Below are positions 13,728 to 13,809 of a DNA stretch of 13,809 nucleotides, in pieces (position 1 is the stretch's first letter; each line of letters starts with the position of its first letter). Below the pieces are notes generated by a model. That model searched no databases, was not told the origin of the DNA, and saw nothing but the letters and a program-made list of their open reading frames with translations. The position numbers and the translations under genes were made by a program. The stretch lies in assembly GCF_050268245.1 (NCBI RefSeq), contig NZ_JBNNGK010000032.1, forward strand, positions 1 to 13,809, in the 5' to 3' direction. This DNA comes from JBNNGK01 sp050268245. Its GTDB lineage: Bacteria > Pseudomonadota > Gammaproteobacteria > Enterobacterales > Enterobacteriaceae.

Positions 13728-13809
13728 CAAAAACTAGCCACGGTTTTAGAGTTTTTCCAGAACAATCTTTCTGATTCATTCGGCGTCAAACCACCATTAT
13801 ATTGATGGG
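13716..13809 (-). mobile_element. IS3-family insertion sequence, right end (partial at window edge)
   Basis: The tip TGTAGTGGTCAAC starts at 13716, in the usual TG...CA form, and is followed after 8 bases by the stop codon of a transposase gene reading on the minus strand. The element extends beyond the window. It belongs to a different IS3 subgroup from the element at 1-95 because the terminal repeats differ. It directly abuts the coding region of the first operon gene. Confidence 0.8.
13724..13809 (-). CDS. IS3-family transposase OrfB, C-terminal 27 residues (partial)
   Basis: From the window edge the minus strand reads HQYNGGLTPNESERLFWKNS then KTVASFC and TGA (13724-13726). The GGLTPNESE segment and the VASFC ending are typical of the C-terminus of integrase-type OrfB transposases of this family, just after the last catalytic glutamate. 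The reading frame differs from that of the neighbouring hydroxylase gene, which shows that the longer overlapping ORF on this strand is accidental. Confidence 0.8.
   Translation of the reverse strand, partial: HQYNGGLTPNESERLFWKNSKTVASFC

Noticed and set aside
13708..13779. N-terminal extension of the YqcI/YcgG protein from ATG 13779
   Set aside because: These codons lie in the IS terminal region and overlap the transposase gene in another frame, so they are not native to the family.

Overview
The window is enterobacterial chromosome carrying an acquired segment. Seven core genes (arcB, elbB, mtgA, dolP, diaA, yraN, lpoA), rsmI and the RNase P RNA gene rnpB are read easily. Their lengths and sequences match the E. 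coli proteins closely (ArcB phospho-sites at H292/D576/H718, DiaA 196 aa, ElbB 217 aa, DolP 191 aa). Gene content, moderate G+C in the core and dense IS3-family debris suggest a Yersiniaceae member, most likely a Serratia-like organism. An IS-rich, insect-associated Serratia is one possibility, but the species cannot be fixed from the sequence alone.

Layout. 1-482: insertion-sequence debris. The left end of an IS3-type element (1-95, transcribed leftward) has landed inside an older, frameshifted IS3-family orfB remnant (96 to about 390). 483-4446: arcB, then elbB-mtgA as a translationally coupled pair (ATGA overlap). 4447-4503: a strong hairpin between convergent mtgA and dolP. 4504-8109, minus strand: lpoA-yraN-diaA-dolP, an envelope and replication-control block whose first gene has a recognisable sigma-70 promoter that overlaps the start of the divergent rsmI gene. 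8172-9035: rsmI. 9216-9593: rnpB with a clear promoter and a perfect P1 stem. The conserved sequence seems to stop immediately after rnpB, and I cannot find the usual GC-rich terminator with a T tract.

9809-13707, minus strand: a compact four-gene accessory operon, AT-richer than the core. Transcription order is (i) a YqcI/YcgG-family protein, the family of the heme N-hydroxylases DcsA (D-cycloserine) and GntA (guanitoxin), with both diagnostic FPC and CPF motifs; (ii) a 10-TM EamA/DMT transporter; (iii) a divergent O-acetylserine sulfhydrylase-like PLP enzyme; (iv) an M20-type N-carbamoyl-amino-acid/allantoate amidohydrolase. 13716-13809: the end of another IS3-family element, abutting and probably truncating the first gene of the operon.

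The main discovery candidate is this operon. N-hydroxylation of a guanidine or urea nitrogen, beta-substitution on an aminoacrylate by a PLP enzyme, hydrolysis of a ureido group and export by a DMT permease would together make a small O-substituted hydroxylamine amino acid, in the manner of O-ureidoserine, aminooxyalanine or cycloserine. The families are seen in the sequence. The pathway is inference, and the IS insertion at the 5' end may have crippled the first gene or removed further upstream genes.
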